From: Salvator merianae
Taxonomy: Eukaryota; Chordata; Lepidosauria; Squamata; Teiidae
NCBI GenBank assembly: GCA_003586115.2
Contig: QVOM02000073.1
Location: 25,985,253-26,049,252 of the forward strand
Direction: 5' to 3'
DNA length: 64,000 nt
Part shown: positions 1 through 11,719 of the stretch, one piece after another
Position numbering within the stretch: position 1 is the first letter of the stretch
How the letters are laid out: every line of letters starts with the position of its first letter
The notes under the pieces: generated by a model
What the model saw: the letters and a program-made list of their open reading frames with translations, nothing else
Database searches by the model: none
Told to the model about the DNA's origin: nothing
Made by a program: the position numbers and the translations under genes

Positions 1-628
1 CAATGTTGCCATCAGCACTGCACAACTACATAGTGGGACACATGCCGCTGTGGATGTCTCGGGGGGAGGTGAGGCAGAGTCCATTTGCTGTCCACTAACT
101 TCATTATCACAATAATGGATCCCACACACACATTCCACCCTTTTCACAGACCTTTCCCTGTTTTTATGCTACTCTGAAATTGCACAATTACAGAACACTG
201 CGATGACAAAGGAGCAGAAATTGAGATCTGCCATTATGTGGTAGAGGTGGAATTGAAGTTGGACTTGGGTGGAGAAAGGCTGGAGGGGGAGAAGGAGCAA
301 ACAGTGAATGATCAGTAATGCCTCCAAAGGAATCCATGTTCTGAGAGGCAGCAGGGAAATACGAAGGGCAGAGTTTGATTTTCCTGCCTCTGTGAAGTGA
401 AGATTTGAATGATGAGACTGCATCCAATCACTGACTGCACAGAGGGAATTTGGTGAGGGGTGGAGACAGAAAGGTACGGTTTCCCCATGCCAAGCATGGG
501 AAAAATGAGGTGTGAGAAGAGCAAGTCAGAATTGAGTCCATGTAATAATGCAAATGTGGGAACTGGAACACATACTCAATACTCATTCTCCTCCAATATG
601 ATTAAATTTATGATGTGGGACCACACTC
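1..628 (-). mobile_element. Decayed copy of the H1 DNA transposon, reverse orientation, cut by window edge or eroded
   Basis: From about 320 to 628 this reads as the reverse complement of the left part of the intact H1 element at 5,061-6,442. The string around 480-500 (ccatgccaagcatgg) mirrors the one at about 5,190-5,210, and ATTAAATTTATGATGTGGGA at 601-620 mirrors the H1 left end. The terminal repeat itself has decayed. The opposite end cannot be placed, so the left limit is uncertain. Only short spurious reading frames are present. Confidence 0.55.
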
Positions 629-2474
629 AAATACTCTCTATAGATCATAAGGGCAGTGTTTACAGATAATGAAGCATGCTCAGCAATACTAAAGTTAGGG
701 ACAATTGAGGCAACAATTATAAAAATCGTATCAAAACACCTTCAGCTTTTGAAAATTATTTTAGACATTCAACAGCTTGCTAGAGCATTGTTAGAAGATA
801 AAAGAAATAGAATAACCAATGAAAGTTTATTGGGAGGATATCAATATAGGTTGTTTCCAGACAAGAGGAAAATGCAGGATCTTGTTTGGATTCCTCAATT
901 GCCTTTTGCCATCTCTGCTGGATGGCAGACAAAATTGTGAGGCAAGTCCAGGCCCTTACCTGTCTGGGCGCTTGCTCCCATGATGGCACAGTGTGCACTT
1001 TTGGGTATTCTGGTGGTGTAAAATATCCGGAAGTACATAAGTGTCAGCCTCCGTGTTTGTGCAGTGGCTATTTTTGGTCCTGTTTCAACCACACAGTTGC
1101 ACAATAGCCATTTTCTACAAACTGGATCCCAGGAACAAGCACCCGAACAAGTCAGTCATATTGTTATTTCAGAAAAACTCAGTTTGGGAGTTGATTTTCC
1201 TAGAATAGCAACATGCCATGATTTGGTCCCTATACCATGGATATGTGTAACCATCCCAATATAGCCCGAGGATAATCCTGTGTTTTAGGCCCTGTCTAGA
1301 CACAGCCTAGGTGCATGTATAACTCCTCCACTTGAGAAGTTATTGGGGTCTTTATATTTAGGCAATGGAGCTTGCACCCAAGGCTACAAATATTTGCTCC
1401 ATGGTACTTAAGAGAAACTTCTTGTTGCTGTTATTTAAGATAATTTAAACAGCACTTAAATTCCAGTGATAACAGGAACAGAATTCATGTTGCTATTACA
1501 TCATAGCCCACAACCATTGTAAGGTCCAGCTTCGGATGAAGACAATTATTTAGTTCACTTCAGTATCTGTAATGATGTACACATGCCAGTGTTTGTACCA
1601 CAAATACAAAAAATGATCTTTTTGGCCTTGCTACAGAACTTATAATGGCAGTGCAGATTTGGAAAAAATTGAAAAACAAGCCTGTATAACAACCAATTTT
1701 CAGACCATCTTCCATGTTTGCAGTTCCTTCTGGAACAATCTCACAGAAGCTGCTGAAAATATACTGAGCATGTTCACTAGGCAATTGAGGGAAAGAAAGG
1801 AAACTTATTGCACTCTTTATTTGTCTTGTCAGGAGAGGGCTTCAGGTCTTTAGCAAGGCAGCAGTAAAAGCCTGGGTTACACGTGCTTCAAAACTCTGGC
1901 TGTTTCTGCATGGGATTTAAATATCCCAGATCAGGGCAGGACGCAACCTGCCCTATCCTGGGATGGGTTGCTGGTGTGCCAGAACTGGGCTGGGAACTTT
2001 CAATGATTTGGACTGGGCCCTTTTCAGTGACATACGGACTTTTGGCACCATATCCTTCAGTACTTCTGTGTGCACCCCTAGAAAACCATCCCAGGGTATA
2101 TCAGACCGTGGAGAGGTGCTTTCCACATGCCCTTTGCAGTCCAGAATCCCACAGTGGTCTGGTTGTGGACTACATCTTCCAAGTATCCCAATCAATTGCT
2201 CCAGAGAGGTCTGCACTGTTCTGAATTAGTGTGCAGAAGATAGGCACCTGGACTCCTCCACAGCCCAGTATCCTGAAAGGTATGGAAAAGGCCTCTATCA
2301 TCTGCCATGCAGATCACATAAGGTTCTCTAAAAGAGTCTACACACCTAATAGATTTAAGTGGTAAAGTTTCTGTTCTTGCCTGAACTCATCTACTTTCTT
2401 GTTTATTAACATAATAAATGAGTCATCAAAACAGAATCTACAATAATTGTTCTTCATTCCACTTTTTATTTTGC
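629..2474. other. Unannotated intergenic DNA
   Basis: I see no gene, RNA gene or recognisable repeat here. The reading frames are short and lack domain patterns. Confidence 0.5.
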
Positions 2475-2590
2475 AATGCAAATATGATTTTATTTATTTT
2501 ATTCAAGCATTCATTTTTCAAATACTTTTGTTCTACCCTTCACTTGAAAGCCCCAGGGCAGATTGCAACAATAAAAGTATAAAATCTTGT
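2475..2590 (-). mobile_element. LINE 3' tail, CR1/L2-type
   Basis: TTATTTATTTTATTC followed by CCCCAGGGCAGATTGCAACAATAAAA matches in order the tail at 43,372-43,450 (ATTTATTTATTTGC, then CAGGGCAGGTTACAACAATTAAAA). This is a short 5'-truncated copy in reverse orientation, so its 3' end lies at the left. Confidence 0.5.
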
Positions 2591-2670
2591 TCCTTTCTCT
2601 GAATCTTGTCTTTTTATAAAAGCCTGAATTCAGTGGCAGCTGGTGAGTTTTAAGGCTGGGTGTTCACAGC

Positions 2671-2745
2671 TGAGGTAGTCAAGGAGGCGGAGCCAGTGGA
2701 GGTCAAGGAGGCAGAGTCAGAGAGGTCACGGAAGTGGAGCCAGAT
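2671..2745. repeat. Imperfect tandem repeat, about 24-bp unit, three copies
   Basis: Three successive units follow GAGGTCAAGGAGGCGGAGCC with a few substitutions (gaggtagtcaaggaggcgga, gaggtcaaggaggcagagtc, aggtcacggaagtggagcc). It is a local minisatellite with no coding sign. Confidence 0.6.
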
Positions 2746-2929
2746 ACCATGTGAACAAATTAATCTAAATTTTAATGTAATAAAACATTCCCATGGACCA
2801 AACATATTTTCATAAATTATTCTATAAGATCTCCTCCTCCTGCATTACTATGCATATTAAGGTTACTGGATTGCTATTATTATATTTGGAATACACCATC
2901 AGTGTTCCATTATGACCTCTTCAAGCTTT

Positions 2930-3015
2930 GAGCTGGTAATGAAGTAGTCTTGTTCTGATGTATGACTGTGAAAGCTGGATGCTCAGAAAGAAAGAAAAGA
3001 ACTTGGGGCTCCAAC
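2930..3015 (+). mobile_element. Short BovB/RTE LINE fragment
   Basis: The stretch ATGTATGACTGTGAAAGCTGG at about 2,957-2,977 can be read as MYDCESWMLRKKEK. This resembles the conserved YGCESW segment near the end of BovB-type reverse transcriptase. It is short and isolated, so this is a tentative call. Confidence 0.4.
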
Positions 3016-4044
3016 AGGACAACTCTCATATTGCAACTGATACATAACTGTGTGTACTATTCACACTAGTAAAGCCAAACAGATGTGAGAGAGGCAGGTC
3101 TTAGGTTTCTCTGAAGCTTAGTAGATAAACAACTGTTACAGTCAAGGGTGTGGCAAGGCCACAAGAGGTGGCCAACATGGTGCCCAGGAGTGCCATGGAA
3201 CCCTAGAGCCCCTTGGTGCCTTCAAAACTTTGCTCCCTTGAAAACTAAATATAGCTGGAAAAAAAAAGCTGGAAAATCTTTATGTCATCTTCACATACAT
3301 AAATTTCAATGCTTCTCTCTCAACCACTGTTAATTTGTTTAATTGTAGAGCCATGATCCATTTTAATTTCATGAGATGCAATTCTTAGACAGCTACCATG
3401 GAAATGCAAAGAGTATTTGTGTTTGCATGTGTGTGTTTCCCCTGTCTTTGGGGGCCATCCAAACAGTATCCCGTTCAAAACCTTTGCATGGACCCCAGGA
3501 ATGATTCCTGCATTATGAAGAAATTTTTATCCACCTACAGCAGAGGCTGAAATTTAGTGAAGCAAGTCTGTCCACCCGGGTAATGATTTAAAACACAGGG
3601 GTGCATTCTGCAAAAAAAAAATTCACAAAGTTACTTCTAAGAACCAATGACATTTTTTGCCTGGCAACTATACAGCTCCTTCCTCACCAACATCATTCTC
3701 ACTCTCCAACTTTATTTCTACCACATGTACTCTTGTTTCTCAAGGAAATGATTTAGAAATTTAACTCGCCCCATACTGATGTATTTGGGAACTATCACAG
3801 TTATTGCATTCAAGGATGTAGAAGGCAACTATTACACAGAAACTCAGTAGTATCTCTCTCTGGCTTATTATACTGATGAAACACACAATCATCTTCTAGG
3901 CTGGAAGGCACATAGGTGTGCCCATACCCCAAAAGCTAGAAAAGGCTAAAGCAGCAAGTAAAAAAGCTGAGGACAACCACTGTCTGAAAGGCAATTAAAA
4001 GGGGATTGTTTTTGTATCATCATTTTTAGCTCCTTTTACACAGT
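3016..4044. other. Unannotated intergenic DNA
   Basis: No gene or classifiable repeat is visible. It holds short A-runs and CA/TG-rich stretches only. Confidence 0.5.
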
Positions 4045-4395
4045 GGGCCTGTTCACACTTTCCACGCTAGAATTAGCCCATTCTAGTGTGGAACAGACCC
4101 CATCATGCAGACACCGTCTGCACAGTGGGGCCTGAAAACTTACCTGAGGCTGGTTAATGGTGTTCGTGAGTGCGAACGCCATTAACCTTGCTTGATGCTT
4201 GCCATGACAGTGGCCGGCAAGCGTCAGGCTGCTGCCATGGAGATCGGGAGGCCCGTGCAGTGTGCATGGTGATGACGCAATCATGCATGCGCACTGGGCC
4301 TCTCCCCCCCTGTAGTGGGATCAGGCCTTCCCAGTCGGGCCCGTGGCCCCCCGATCGGGTGCGCCGGGCCTCATTGGGGTGATCAGGCAGTCGGT
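4045..4395. mobile_element. Family A short DNA transposon, right-truncated copy (A1)
   Basis: The left end GGGCCTGTTCACACTTTCCA is followed by the palindrome around the gctagaat/attctag motif, then a second hairpin around the gacaccgtctg loop, then the hairpin containing GGTTAATGGTGTTCG. The interior has CpG-bearing GATCGGG/CCCGATC words. It stops near 4,395 without the right-hand hairpin train seen at 18,003-18,153, so it is truncated. No transposase is present. Confidence 0.7.
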
Positions 4396-5057
4396 GATGG
4401 GCTTATCTGGACTAAACTGTATCCCTAGAAAACAAAACTAACTTTATTGGGCTGAACTGTGTAACTTTGTACTTTAGGAAGTTAGTGTGAAAGAGTCCAG
4501 AGGGAATAGGGAGGAAATCTCTAAGAGCTCTTGGTAGTGACCTGTAGTGATAACCTGGATTGTTTTTTTAAGAATATTAGACTTGCTTCAGACTGCTTAA
4601 ATGAGCCAATCAAAACCAGCATACTGTTTCCAAGTAACATGGCAGGCCTACTTCTGTAATGCAGTTCTGATCAGGCAGGCTAGCAATTTTCCTTTCATTA
4701 TTTGTTCTCTACTTTTGAATGTGTATTTTTCTAGGTAGTGTACTGAAGAAACAATTGAATCTAATATGTTTCAAAAATTGGATTGTATCATATCCAATAA
4801 TAATGGGGTTTTGTATGACTTCCAGTATGATTTAATATCATTATCAGATGATTATTTTGAATGATAGGATTAGCAGAGTGAATGTAGAGCACTTATGAGG
4901 GCATTCCATTTTTTTCTTGATATAATCTAGGTAGCATTCAATTATTCAAGTCATGAAAGAGATAAAGCAACACAGCTGAACCCCTGTACATTTTCTTCAA
5001 AAAAAAAAAAAAAAAAAAAAAAATCAATCCAATATCATTAGCTGATAGCTGTCACTC
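4396..5057. other. Unannotated AT-rich DNA with a 26-base A run
   Basis: A run of 26 adenines at 4,999-5,024 may be a retroposon tail, but no body could be assigned to it. No gene is seen. Confidence 0.5.
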
Positions 5058-5060
5058 TTA

Positions 5061-6442
5061 GGCTGCATTCCGACATCATAAATTTAATCTGTATCGGAAG
5101 AGTACAAGGACTGACTTCGTCTTCTGATCGTTCCCACAGTTACAGTTTAACACGGACTCAATTCGTACTTGCTCGTTCCCACAATGATGCTTCCCGTGCT
5201 TGGCATGGAGAAACAGTACCTTTTCCGCCTCCACCCCTCGTCAAATTCTCCTCCCGGTGTAGTCAGGGATTGGCTGAAGTCCCTACGTTCAAATCTTGAC
5301 GTCACAAGGGCGGGAAAGTCAAGCTCTGCCCTTTTCGGGGGGATTCCTGCCCTTTACGAACACTTCTTTAAATTAAAAGAAAAAAGCCTCCTAATCTCCT
5401 TGTTAGATCTAAACAAGGAATCAAAGCAACGTGTGGAGAGAAACTGCATCGAGAGTGGCTGGTTGTTTGGGTTTTTTTTTTTTTTTGCTTTTCTACACTT
5501 TAAAAATAATAAAAATTTTCTTTTTAAACACACCCTCCTGTGTGTTTAGGGGGGGGAGGAAGAGAGAGAGAGGAGGGGGGTATGCTGCAGAGAGCTGGGG
5601 CAGAAGACAGGTCAAGATAGGTGTGAGGTGGGAAACCTTTTTGCTGTCCTGTCAGCTCTTCAGCCTGTCATGCCCCACCTCCTTTTCTTCTACTTTTACG
5701 GATTTGCGCTACTTCAGAGCTCCGCAGAACAATAGCAGCACCTCCCCTCTTGCTTCTAGGTATGCAGACACCAAGAATAGAGATTAAATAATTAAAAATA
5801 AGCACCTTCTTTGTACTGGGAATCTGCATATGTAGAAAAGAGGGGAGAAGCTGCTATTGTTCTGCAGACCTCTGAAGTAGCACCAATCTGTAGAAGGAAA
5901 AAAAAAATTACTGGCGCCCGCTTGTGTGTCTGCACGGCTAGAAAGGTGGGAAAACGCTGCTGCTGCTGCTTTAGCTGAGTCTGAACGTCTACAGAATTCT
6001 AGGCAGCCTCAGTCTGAGGGTGGGAAAGAGAAAACCTCCCATCCAACTTGTCCCTGCGTGCGTGTGTCTGCTTGCCTAGAAACGAGGAAGTACTGTGCTC
6101 CCTGCTCACTCATCCCTGCTGACCCCCCCCCCTGCTGACCCCCCCCCAGCATAATGTGACAACAAAGTTGGTCATTGGACGGCAGGAAATGGGAATCCCT
6201 CCCTCTGCATGCCCTCCAAAAAGTACGATCCCTCCCAAGTAGTCTCCTTCCTCATTCCCACATCGCAAAGTAAAACGGGCTAGCGATCTGGAACGGCTTG
6301 AGACTTCATTAAATCCAAATACAAAGTAGTCCGGATTTCGCCAATTTAGTCTAGAAAAACTACGGAACAGCAAGATCATGTCGGGCCAGCGAAAACTGAA
6401 GACTGCCTGTAAACTGATTAAATGCCGTGTCGGAACGCGGCC
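5061..6442. mobile_element. H1 DNA transposon, complete 1,382-bp non-autonomous copy with TTA duplication
   Basis: The ends are GGCTGCATTCCGACA (5,061-5,075) and its near-complement TGTCGGAACGCGGCC (6,428-6,442), which match at 13 of 15 positions. Exact TTA copies flank it at 5,058-5,060 and 6,443-6,445. A 3-bp TWA duplication is what the PIF/Harbinger superfamily produces, so I infer that class. The centre holds an inverted repeat (5,708-5,751 against 5,838-5,881). Open frames of 60-126 codons inside it show no DDE-type motif, so it is probably non-autonomous. Relatives lie at about 320-628 (reversed) and 11,720-12,003. Those relatives have lost CpGs that this copy keeps, which suggests this one is younger. 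Confidence 0.8.
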
Positions 6443-6507
6443 TTATTGTCATCAAGCATTTTTACTGTAGGAATTTATCTTATATCAGATACAATTTTCT
6501 TCACAGT

Positions 6508-6731
6508 GCTAGCATTTGGCGGTGGCGGCCAGCTTTAAGCCAGGGCATTCGCGCCCTGAGCAAAGCACACCCTGGCTGTTTGTGGGGTCTCCAGGCCTCT
6601 GTACTGTTGCAGCAGGTAGTGACCTGCTGTGTCAGTATGGAGGCCTGGAGGCCCCGCAAACAGGCAAGGCACACTTTGCTCAGGACACGGACACCCAGGC
6701 CTAAAGCTGGTGGCCGCCGCTGCTAGTATTT
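6508..6731. repeat. Large near-perfect palindrome, about 100-bp arms, with flanking 10-bp near-duplicate
   Basis: Reading inward from both sides gives the same text: GGCGG, CCAGCTTTA, CCTGAGCAAAG, CTGTTTG, GGGG-CTCCAGGCCT, then the centre agcaggtagtgacctgct near 6,610. The arms are flanked by GCTAGCATTT (6,508-6,517) and GCTAGTATTT (6,722-6,731), which match at 9 of 10 positions. This fits a foldback-type mobile element. As RNA it would form a long hairpin. Confidence 0.75.
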
Positions 6732-8159
6732 TTCTTTTTCTTTCCTTCTTTTTCTTTCTTTTTTTTTTTTGTGCAACTTTATTAATGTAAAAGTAAGAAT
6801 TTACAACACTTTTCGCATACATTTATACAATAAAAGCAAAGATAGTCAAAGTGAAATCATGTGAAATGTATAGTAAATATATAGTAAAAACTATCAATAA
6901 AACTAGTTTTTTTCTTGAGGTTCCTTTAGATCCAAGGAATGAATTTTCTACCAACATATACATTTACTGATTGTAAGAAAAAAAAATTGCCAGCACTTCT
7001 CCAGTTTTGATTTTCCTAAACACTTATTTGGGAACAGGTTACACTGAACTCATTACAGCTTACTTTTGAGTAGACTGAAGAAGATTGTCAGTGGATTATA
7101 ATTTGCCCCAGGATGATATAGATATGATTTGTCAAGCCTCTGAATTGCCGTGAGCTTCCATTTTTTCCTGCTGCTGGTTGCTTTCATTTTAATTGGCCTA
7201 CTTAAAAGCTCTTGCCTTGCTTCTATTTTAATTAATGCTAGTTAAAGCTTTTTTTTTTCCCTTTTTTGGTTTGGCCCCTTTAATTTTGCATTTTTATTGT
7301 ATTCATATGTTAAACAATTGGAAAGCATCTTGTAAGCACTTTTCTGGAGAAGTGAAGTAAAAAGATTTCAAATCAGTTTACAAATAAAAAAATGCTAAAT
7401 GTAGTGTCAACAATACACTTCTATATATACATTTTTTCAAAAAATGTTTTGCCTGTTTGTCTCTGCTCTGTAGTGACATAATTCCGTTAGGAAGTGACAG
7501 GTGAGCAGTTAACAGAGTTTCTGAATAGGCAAATGCCTGAGTATTTTTGTGTTAGGCATTAGGTATTAACACCTCAGCTGTGGAAATTTTTCTGACAGTG
7601 GCTGTATACAGATGGCCAGACAAAGCCACCTGGTAAGGGCCACTGGGGCACAAAACCATATGTCACAGTCCCTATCTGGATGATAGTCACCCCAGAGTGG
7701 TAAAACTGTCCTTAGAGGTGGGCTGCTGGTAAACCCCAGCAAAAACAAAGCAAAACAAAAAGGAAACCCCTCCAAGGGCATCTACTTTGTTTCCTATTCC
7801 CATCACTGCCATCTGGAGAAACAGTGGCAGCAGGGGCAATTTACCATGGCTGCTTTTCACACAGAAGAACAGAGGACTAGTTGGAAAATTGCTGACTTCT
7901 ACAGACTCAAAACATGTGAGAGTGAAATGTGCTAGGTGTATACCTATAATGCTTCCCAGCACAGTAACATGTTAGGCGAATCCACTGCATAAGCAATCTC
8001 TCTTTCAGGCCATGAATCTGAAATCAGTATATACCTAGGTAGAAACCCCAGAATTTGCATTGTTCTTGTTGTCAGGGGCTCAAAGAATGCCTATCAGGTT
8101 CAACATTAGATGTGGTTGGGAGGGTCAAGCAGGAGCAGGAGCTGATATAAATTACCTCA
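6732..8159. other. Unannotated DNA starting with a T-rich tract
   Basis: A pyrimidine-rich run at 6,730-6,770 could be the tail of a reverse-oriented retroposon, but its body is not recognisable. The rest shows no gene or classifiable repeat. Confidence 0.45.
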
Positions 8160-9900
8160 GTTTATCTTTTTTAATGGGGATACATAGTGTATTTGTGTAA
8201 GTTGAGCTACTTGAAATGCCTCATAATATACTTGTAGATCCAGAGTACCCCAGCCTCCTTATTCTGATCTCCTTTGTATTAAGTCTTTGGCTAGTCTCAG
8301 TTTTTCAGTATTAAAAATAATTTTTAAAATTAATTTATCACTGCTTTGTATTACTTTCTTATCTGGTTGAAGAAGGAAAACCTGAAATAGAAATAGGATT
8401 TTTGATATCAGTTTCATTTTAATTATCAGAATTCTTCATAGAAGAAGAAAAAAAGGCCATTGTTTTTATATAGCATTGAATTTTCCTTATTATAGGAGTA
8501 TACTTAATTTGGAAAAGGTTTTTTTAAAATTATTTGGGATAATAAAAGCAAGGCTTGTCACTTGAAGCACGGGTGTTCGCATCTTGCCAGAAGGGGGGAT
8601 TGCTGGCTGCGGCATCTGCATTTTGTGGCAGCAGGCTGCTGCAAGACCCACCCAGTAAGGGGCATGTTTTCATGGCCGGTGATCTCCCCTTTCAGTGACA
8701 TGTGAACACCCGTGCTTAAAGCGACAAGCTGTTGCTGATAACCCCCAGATATTTAAGACTTTTGAATTCTGAGCCCTAAATATTGAGTCATTTGTATTTG
8801 CTGTTGATGTGTATATTCCTAAACACTATCTCCAATTTATTGAAATTAATTTTTAGTCCAGACATCTTTTTGAAAGGCAGTAGCCATTTCTCTAAATCCT
8901 TGTACTGTAATAACAGAGTCCCTCATGTAAATTAAAGTATTGTTTGCATACGTACTTAGTTTTAGGTCTATGTCCTTTATCCTATATAGAATAAAATTTA
9001 GGCTTGTCCTGACTGCATTTGCAGATGGTTCTATGGCCAAATTAAATAAACTTGGAGCTAGGAAACACTCCTATTTCATACTTCAATTTATTCCAAATCT
9101 TGTTGAATGTATATCATTCACTTATATTCTACAGTTTTAGTAGTATACATATTATTCAAGATTTTAAAAAATCTGTGCCCAAATTGAATTTTCTTTAGAA
9201 CATTTATCAGATAATAATGGTTTATGCTGTTGAAGGCTTTATAAATATCTGCACTAATCACTGCTAGTGTTTTTTTATTCAATGAACTGACAAACAGAAC
9301 ATGAAGCAAATTTTTGATTAGGTTACACATTAATCCTTCCTGGTATGAATCCATGCTGCTCTGAATGTTTTCAGTCTGTACACTATTATCCCTTAATATT
9401 TTTAAATTCATATTGAGGAAGACAACGGTCTATAAGAATTTGGTTCATCTGCTTCTTTTCCTGGTTTTAAGATTGGGACAATAATTGGCTTCTTCCAGGT
9501 TAGTGGCATCTCCTCTGAAACTAATACATCATTGTTTAATTAATTGCAGTGCTAGTACATCTTTATATACTTTATAGAATGACTGTATAAACCCATCAGG
9601 TCCTGGGGCTTTATGTTTTTTCAGTCTATCAATTTGTCTTAGGACTTCCTATGTTGTTATTATGCTATCTAGATATTCCCAGTGCACTTGAGATAGTAGT
9701 CTTAACCTGAAGATTCTCAATTATATCCTTCTCATTTTCTAATTTCTCTGGTATTGGATATGAAGGCACTTTGCTAACATTTTTGGATTTTTATTTGCAA
9801 ATTCATCTTTCCATTATTGTTCATCTTGAAATATTGTGCTAATTCCTTTCTCATGAAATAACTTATAACTTTATTGGCAAGTAATAGTGGGGGGAACTAG
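8160..9900 (-). mobile_element. L1-type LINE ORF2 fragment, decayed, split by a MITE
   Basis: On the minus strand the region at about 9,575-9,625 reads APGPDGFIQSFYK, a hallmark of L1 reverse transcriptase. Then come ADIYKAFNSINHYYLIN (about 9,200-9,280) and LSTYANNTLIYM at about 8,920-8,960, where the catalytic YADD has become YANN. Next is LKYLGV at about 8,740-8,757, followed beyond the 8,551-8,730 insertion by IIPNNFKKTFSKL. Frames are broken by stops and shifts, and the element lacks its 5' part. L1 ORF2 normally encodes an endonuclease and a reverse transcriptase; this copy cannot. Confidence 0.8.
8551..8730. mobile_element. 180-bp MITE inserted in the L1 fragment
   Basis: The terminal inverted repeats are GGCTTGTCACTTGAAGCACG on the left and, read inward, AGCTTGTCGCTTTAAGCACG on the right, both continuing with GGTGTTC. 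The insertion lies between codons for LKYLGV and IIPNNF of the flanking L1 ORF2, so it is younger than the L1. No clean target duplication is seen. The superfamily is unknown. Confidence 0.7.
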
Positions 9901-10345
9901 CAACATTTTTCATGAAAATTTCAGTGAAAAAATTACTGTGTACAGAATTAAGATCTAAATAGATGCCAAACTGCATAGTATCAATTTGCTTTGTTTTTAT
10001 TCCTACAAATATATGTCATCACTATGAGTTATAGGGCCATTTTGCACTTTCATTGGGGCAGTTCTAGGTGGATTTCTGGAATTCATTTTCCACGCTGTGA
10101 TCCTCTGCAACTGTTCCTGAGACATCTGGAGGCATTCCCCAGATTTACCTACTTCAAAGCTCCCAACAAGCTGCCCCACAGTGCAGGACTTGAAGGTCTA
10201 CATCTCAAGGCTTACCCTGCCTTTGTGCACTGGACATGACATTCCCTCATCCAGTCATGGTGTCTCACCAGGAAAAGAACAGGGAGGTCTGCTGTTTGCA
10301 TTGCTAGAGTGGCTGGACAGGAACGGGCCTGTTCCAGCACTCAGT
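9901..10345. other. Unannotated DNA between L1 and family A element
   Basis: No gene is recognised. The open frames here (10,181-10,381 for example) run into the neighbouring transposon and show no conserved domain. Confidence 0.5.
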
Positions 10346-10960
10346 GGGCCTGTTCGCACTTTCCATGCTAGAATGGGCTAATTAGCCTATTCCAGCATGG
10401 AACAGACCCCATCGTGCAGACACCGTCTGATATCGTGCAGACACGATGGGGCCTGAAAACTCACCTGAAGCTGGTTAATGGTGTTCGCGAGTGTGAACAC
10501 CATTAACCATGCCTGATGCTCGCCATGACAGCAGCCAGCAAGTGGCCAGCTGCTGCCATGGCAACCACAGCAGCTTCACGTGCGTGTGCACGTGCAGTGA
10601 GCAATGGGGCCTACCCCTTCGCTCAGGCCAGTAGGGCCCCGCGTGAGGCCCCAGTCGGGCCCATGCCACTGTGATCGGGCCTGGGACACCGGATGGGGCT
10701 GTGCTACACCCTGTCCGACATTTCAGTGCCCAATTGCAGGCATGAAGGGTGGTCACTGTGGCAACAGCCAGCAGGCGTCAGGCCACTGCCATGGCAACCG
10801 AGAGGCCCACGCAACGCACACGGCAATGACGCAGCTTGCGGAGGTGCACTGGGCCTCTCCCCCCAGTAGCGCGATTGGGCTTTCCCGATTGGGCCCACGG
10901 CGCCCCGATCAGGCCTGCCAGGCCTGATTGGGGTGGCCTGATCACCCCAATGAGGCTGGG
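10346..10960. mobile_element. Family A short DNA transposon, right-truncated copy (A2)
   Basis: The left terminus GGGCCTGTTCGCACTTTCCA is followed by the hairpin ccatgctagaatgggctaat/attagcctattccagcatgg. Then comes a hairpin around cccatcgtgcagac with a short duplication of the gatatcgtgcagac part, and one reading GGTTAATGGTGTTCG. The interior shares the GATCGGGCC/CCAATTGGG-like blocks of A3 and A4. Homology ends near 10,960 at GAGGCTGGGTGGG, so the right end is missing. Confidence 0.7.
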
Positions 10961-11349
10961 TGGGTCTGAAGCCAAGTACTAGAATATGCCACAGATTTTG
11001 AAGACACCACACAAATCTAAGCCTGCACTTACCATGGCTTTTGAAATCTAAAAAAAGTAATAGTATATAGGCTTCTGACAAGGATGGATTTTTTAATAGA
11101 TGTATCTAAAACTGATGATAATAGTAATGATTGTAATCATCAGGACAAAAAAGTATAAAATACTATTGTCTGACTATGATTATAGTTGTCAGAATGTCAA
11201 GTTTATTTTTAAATTTGGACATTCTCCTTCTTCTTATTTCATTATGCTATGTAGTGTTAAAGCCATGTAGAGATGCATGCATAGCCATAGGAATAAATTG
11301 CAGCATTCTTGGGTGTAGTCCTCTTTTAATGAAAGGAAATGTTTCCCTT
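10961..11349. other. Unannotated AT-rich DNA
   Basis: No gene or repeat is recognised in this stretch. Confidence 0.5.
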
Positions 11350-11520
11350 GTGCATTGCCAAGGACAAATGGAGGAAACATTATGCCCTTCTCCTTGCAGG
11401 GACTGGAGAGAAAGGACAATGGAGGATACATAGTCCTTCTCCTTGCAGGGATGGGAGAGAAAGGAAAATAGAGAATACATTGTCCTTCTCCTCGCAGAGA
11501 CTACAGAAAAAGGAGGTGGC
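11350..11520. repeat. Minisatellite, 49-50-bp unit, about 3.5 copies
   Basis: Units start at CATTATG (11,379), CATAGTC (11,429) and CATTGTC (11,478), with a truncated unit before them. Each carries CCTTCTCCTTGCAG (CTCG in the third), then GG or GA, then a purine-rich GAGAGAAAGGA block. The pyrimidine tract plus CAG resembles a splice acceptor repeated at even spacing. Confidence 0.7.
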
Positions 11521-11719
11521 ATGTGTTTTGAGAATGGACTGTGATGCCCAGCCAATGGTGGAACAAGGTATTGCCCAACACAAACAAAGCATAACTTCCA
11601 CTGTGCCTTCTGTTTTGTTCAAAAATCAAATATTTTGAAGAAACAGAATGGGACAACATGGTCCTGTGCTTTGTTCTCTTCCCACCCCAATAGTGATGTT
11701 CTTAGTTGTAATCCTCCAG

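Noticed and set aside
4045..4395. Frames in family A and C copies (for example 17,732-18,121 and 10,604-10,927)
   Set aside because: They occur on both strands of palindromic GC-rich transposons and differ between copies, so they are not conserved coding sequence.
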